Of a stretch of DNA of 64,000 nt, positions 61,005 to 64,000 are shown in pieces (positions within the stretch are counted from its first letter, which is position 1; each line of letters opens with the position of its first letter). Source of the stretch: Pythium myriotylum (lineage: Eukaryota > Oomycota > Peronosporomycetes > Pythiales > Pythiaceae); the NCBI GenBank assembly GCA_023091665.1, contig JALJCQ010000033.1:434001-498000 (forward strand), written 5' to 3'. Both the position numbers and the translations under genes were made by a program. The notes under the pieces were generated by a model. The model did not search any database, was not told the DNA's origin, and saw only the letters and a program-made list of their open reading frames with translations.

Positions 61005-61985
61005 TTAATTGATCCAGAAAAAGACTAGTAGCGCGCCACTGATCGCAGGGGCGAATACACACGGGAGAAGGCGAGGTGAAGCTGACCGCAAGGTAACAGG
61101 GACTTTAGTCACTGTCGAGTCAGTAAGTGAACCGGATGCTGATTCAGGCTGTCTGAGGGGACCTCGGCTACTTGGTGGGGCTGACGACTCGACTTCATGG
61201 TCTTGCTCTGCTGAGCTACCAGCGTAACTATGGCTTCCCGCCGCGCTCGCAACGGCTTCTGCAGCTTCGCTTTGGGTGTCGACGAGTTGGGCGACAGCAG
61301 CAGCTGCGGCCTCGCTTCCAATCTGCTGTGTCCCCGAGAGATCGCTTACGATTTGCAAGTCACCCGAGAGCAAAATGATGCCGCCAGTGGCGTAGGCCTT
61401 TGTTAATTGACTTTCGTACTGCTGCATCTCCGCGGGGTAGTTATCAATTGAGAAGCTGATCGGGTCGACATCGCGGGCGTGGTTCATCCATGCGCGCTCC
61501 ACGATCTGCTGCTGCAGAACTGCATCAGGTGGAACTGGATATTTTGCCAGTTCCTTTCTGTCCTGATTGAGCTTGAGAATGGTTTCGGCGGTCGCTCGGA
61601 CAGGCATCTTGAAGTCACCAAGGATGCATTCGCGCTCGACGACTCGCAGCACACCCTTGCAGACCATCAGACATGCTGGGCTCGCACTCAGTTGCACGAG
61701 CTGCTCTCGTGAAGGCGCGAAGTCGAAAGGGAAGGCGTTCACTCCACCGCTCTGGTCCTGGCACCGTCGCTGAAGCGCCATGTTGAACAGCGAGAACCGT
61801 GTGAGCTTTTCCTGCGCCTCGGCCGAGCACGGCGGCTGCACAGGCGTCGCCGTCACGGGTGTCCACGTCTCAACTTCGGACATGCTGTCAGGGGCATGCA
61901 CAGGCGTCGGTCCCGCTTCTTCCGCCACGCAGACCGCACTCGCGGCCATCCACAGCGCCACGAGCGCGGACACCCACGAAACCAT
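61005..61985 (-). CDS. Elicitin-like secreted or GPI-anchored protein
   Basis: 326 residues. Signal peptide (MVSWVSALVALWMAASAVCVA), a short Pro/Thr stretch, then an elicitin-like domain with C-x21-C, C-x29-C and C-x14-C spacing plus one extra Cys (PACLMVC). FPF near the middle and a C-x14-C followed by ILGDFKMPVRATAETIL match the elicitin-like gene at 54676, so the two are paralogues. As there, the C3 and C6 positions of canonical elicitins are not occupied. The rest is a Ser/Ala-rich, disordered region, and the end (LLPCVFAPAISGALLVFFW) is a hydrophobic tail typical of GPI-anchor signals, so wall or membrane attachment is likely. Start 61985 is chosen to begin at the signal peptide. Confidence 0.78.
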   Translation of the reverse strand: MVSWVSALVALWMAASAVCVAEEAGPTPVHAPDSMSEVETWTPVTATPVQPPCSAEAQEKLTRFSLFNMALQRRCQDQSGGVNAFPFDFAPSREQLVQLSASPACLMVCKGVLRVVERECILGDFKMPVRATAETILKLNQDRKELAKYPVPPDAVLQQQIVERAWMNHARDVDPISFSIDNYPAEMQQYESQLTKAYATGGIILLSGDLQIVSDLSGTQQIGSEAAAAAVAQLVDTQSEAAEAVASAAGSHSYAGSSAEQDHEVESSAPPSSRGPLRQPESASGSLTDSTVTKVPVTLRSASPRLLPCVFAPAISGALLVFFWIN

Positions 61986-62484
61986 CCTGTCGGTTCCCAC
62001 GGCCCACGCGCTTCCCATTCGGCAATCACAAAAGTGTGTGGACGGCCTGAGAAGGCAGACGATCTCAGCTCGGTCCGAGAATCCGGAGACGCCAACGCCA
62101 GGTGGATCGCCGGCTCACGCGAGGCTTCTACGTGCTCCGGCTCGTGGTCTCGCGTGGCTCGAGCACTCGGAATGTACTGATGTGAAGTGATGGGAGCCAC
62201 CCGACCAGCTGGCGGAACTCGTGACACGGGCGAAACGCTCGGTCACCACCAGCTGGATTCGCCAATCAATGCGAATTTTGGTTCTATTCCAATATATTTC
62301 ATCCCGTTCCTCCTTTATATCAGTACGGAAACCATCACTTCAACATTCTTCCGAGATGGCTACAAATTGAAGTTTGGGGAGAGGATGCCTGAACACGGCA
62401 CGGATCCCGACATTTAGTAGTATATTACGATCTATGAGTTACCAGACACACAAGTTTTCAAGTTCTACCTCCATACTACGCCAC
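61986..62484. other. Intergenic region, elicitin-like gene and FPGS
   Basis: 500 bp with the 5' flank of the elicitin-like gene and the 3' flank of the folylpolyglutamate synthase gene. AT-rich after about 62260. Nothing else seen. Confidence 0.45.
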
Positions 62485-64000
62485 TCATCGTCGAGAAGAT
62501 GCAGCCGCAGCTAGGCGACTCTCCGGGGTTGAGAGTCCGGCACCCGCAACGGCGTTGATCGATGGGCTGTCCATCGGCTCCTTGAATCCCAACGCCTGAC
62601 GGGCTTCAGCCATCAGGAAGACGCTCCCACATACAACCACAACTTCGTCTTCGGTTGATTTTCTTGCGGCTGCCACGGCGTCATTCACACCACTGGCGAT
62701 GTCAGAAATACTGTCGAAGAGAGGGGTGCCAGCGTTCTGGAGCGAGAGGTTGATCTCGTCGAGAGATGCGCCGCGGGGATGGTTCGCCTTGACCAAGTGG
62801 ATGCGAGAGTAGAAGTCATCGGCACTGCTGGTCACATCAGCCGTCGACATCACGTTCAGCACTTGACTGATATCTTTATCCGCCGAGAACCCGCAAACAA
62901 AGCGGAACTTCTGCGTTGGAAAGCGCTTCCGAAGTGTTCGAACTAGTCTCTCGAATGCCGGCATATTGTGAGCCACGTCGAGGACGATTGTGACTTTCTT
63001 CTCGTTCGAGTTCGGGCGGACGATGTGCAACACCTGGAAGCGACACGGAGGTCGGATGTTGAGGGCCGAGCTGATACGAGGACTTTCGACATCGATAACA
63101 AGCGGCGTCTTAATTTTTCCTTGGTGAGATAGAAGGTTCAGCTGAAGGCACACTTCACGAGCGATGGCTGTGTTTTCCTCGTTGAAGTCATCATCAAACT
63201 CTCCCGTCGTATCAACCCTTACCAGCGGAGCGTGGACCGCAGAAGCGTGACTCTTCATGATCTCAACGGGAACCTGAGGGCCGATAACCACAGGAGTTCC
63301 CGGCTTGATTATACCCGCTTTCTCTTTCGCGATTGCCTCGATTGTGTTGCCGAGGATCCTTGTGTGGTCCATCCCAATGGAGGTAATCACGGACACCGCC
63401 GGTTTGACGATATTCGTCGCATCCAACCGACCACCGAGACCGGTTTCGAGCACAACGCAGTCCACTTGTTGCTTTGCGAAATGCTGGAATGCAAGCATGG
63501 TCGTAATCTCGAAGAATGTAGCTGGGATCCGCAACTGGGCGCTGACATTGAAGATCTGGGATAGGTGCTCACACACATCTGCCTCTGAGATGAGTTCGCC
63601 ATTGATGTGAATGCGCTCCCGGAAGCACGAGACGTGAGGTGAAACAAACAAGCCTGTCTTGTAACCGGATCGCTCGAGAGCCTTCGCCACCTTCAGTGAC
63701 ACTGAGCCCTTCCCGTTCGTTCCCGCGACGTGAACGATCTCAAATCGAGACGCAGGGTCTCCAAACGCTGCATTCAGCTGGGCCATATTCTCGATCCCGA
63801 GCTTGACGGCCGTGAAGCGGTTCACTTGGTAGAGGCGCTGGACGAGGAACTCGTACGCGGTGGCCGAGTGAGCTGGCGGAGTGGACACCGCGAGCGGCGC
63901 CGTGGCCTCGCTGGACGCGGCGGACGGAGCGAGGCGGAAGTGCGCGGGCGAGAGCACCGTGTAGGCCGGGAAGTGGCGGCGCAGCGCGGCGTCGGCGACG
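62485..64000 (-). CDS. Folylpolyglutamate synthase/dihydrofolate synthase, N-terminus outside the window
   Basis: Mur-ligase-type enzyme that adds glutamate to folates using ATP. The frame stays open to the window edge (63958-64000 reads AALRRHFPAYT upstream of the first visible GTG), so the start is missing. Motifs: P-loop HVAGTNGKGSVS, FVSPHVSCFRERIHING, VLETGLGGRLDATN (catalytic region) and GMDHTRILGNTIEAIAKEKAGIIKPG, all characteristic of FPGS/FolC. The C-terminal half (VTIVLDVAHNMPAFERLVRTL) is the glutamate-binding domain. With about 490 visible residues it is near full length. Whether it also has dihydrofolate synthase activity, as in bacteria, cannot be told. The visible N-terminal part is Ala/Ser-rich and might belong to an organelle-targeting extension. 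Confidence 0.92.
   Translation of the reverse strand, partial: VADAALRRHFPAYTVLSPAHFRLAPSAASSEATAPLAVSTPPAHSATAYEFLVQRLYQVNRFTAVKLGIENMAQLNAAFGDPASRFEIVHVAGTNGKGSVSLKVAKALERSGYKTGLFVSPHVSCFRERIHINGELISEADVCEHLSQIFNVSAQLRIPATFFEITTMLAFQHFAKQQVDCVVLETGLGGRLDATNIVKPAVSVITSIGMDHTRILGNTIEAIAKEKAGIIKPGTPVVIGPQVPVEIMKSHASAVHAPLVRVDTTGEFDDDFNEENTAIAREVCLQLNLLSHQGKIKTPLVIDVESPRISSALNIRPPCRFQVLHIVRPNSNEKKVTIVLDVAHNMPAFERLVRTLRKRFPTQKFRFVCGFSADKDISQVLNVMSTADVTSSADDFYSRIHLVKANHPRGASLDEINLSLQNAGTPLFDSISDIASGVNDAVAAARKSTEDEVVVVCGSVFLMAEARQALGFKEPMDSPSINAVAGAGLSTPESRLAAAASSRR

Noticed and set aside
1..64000. CRISPR arrays, tRNA or rRNA genes, intact transposons
   Set aside because: No regularly spaced repeats with unique spacers, no cloverleaf or A/B box pair that I could read, and no transposase or reverse-transcriptase motifs. 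The only repeats are gene duplicates, a coding minisatellite and short palindromes.

Overview
The window is nuclear DNA from an oomycete (Phytophthora/Pythium-like stramenopile). Support for this comes from tightly packed genes, short GT-AG introns of about 40-90 bp, elicitin-like secreted proteins, a START/FYVE-type protein, tandem microsomal P450s, and two matches to the oomycete initiator motif just upstream of ATGs. No rRNA, tRNA, CRISPR array or intact transposon is visible.

Layout, left to right. 1-2.7 kb: a Rab28-like GTPase (partial, minus) divergent from an eight-exon aspartyl-protease-like membrane protein that lacks both DTG active-site motifs. 2.8-7.9 kb: two PUS7/TruD pseudouridine synthases head to head. 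8-12.1 kb: RAD50 (minus). 12.5-19.2 kb: a giant unrecognised coiled-coil protein. 19.3-25.8 kb: an R2R3 Myb (minus), a seven-exon helical-repeat-like protein, and a LIN9/ALY homologue with SANT-like and DIRP domains; Myb and LIN9 are partners in MuvB/DREAM complexes elsewhere. 26.4-33.3 kb: three tandem cationic-amino-acid-transporter-like APC permeases. 33.5-37.2 kb: a START-like/FYVE-like protein and an unknown protein. 37.3-41.6 kb: three tandem phosphopantetheine adenylyltransferase (PPAT) genes, two sharing a 753-bp identical tract. 41.7-44.4 kb: a LACTB2-like metallo-hydrolase and an OS-9/ERLEC1-like ER lectin. 45.6-53.5 kb: S-adenosylmethionine decarboxylase with a candidate uORF, an EF-hand protein, a coiled-coil protein and a PA28-type proteasome activator. 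54.7-62 kb: two P450s flanked by two elicitin-like genes. 62.5-64 kb: folylpolyglutamate synthase (partial, minus).

Most genes are housekeeping (DNA repair, RNA modification, ERAD, polyamine, CoA and folate metabolism). The lineage-specific material is the tandem families (permeases, PPATs, P450s) and the elicitin-like proteins. I see no convincing new multi-gene system. The items most worth following are the mosaic PPAT pair, the Myb-LIN9 neighbourhood, the four-cysteine elicitin variant around the P450 pair, the active-site-less aspartyl protease homologue, and the uORF before AdoMet decarboxylase.
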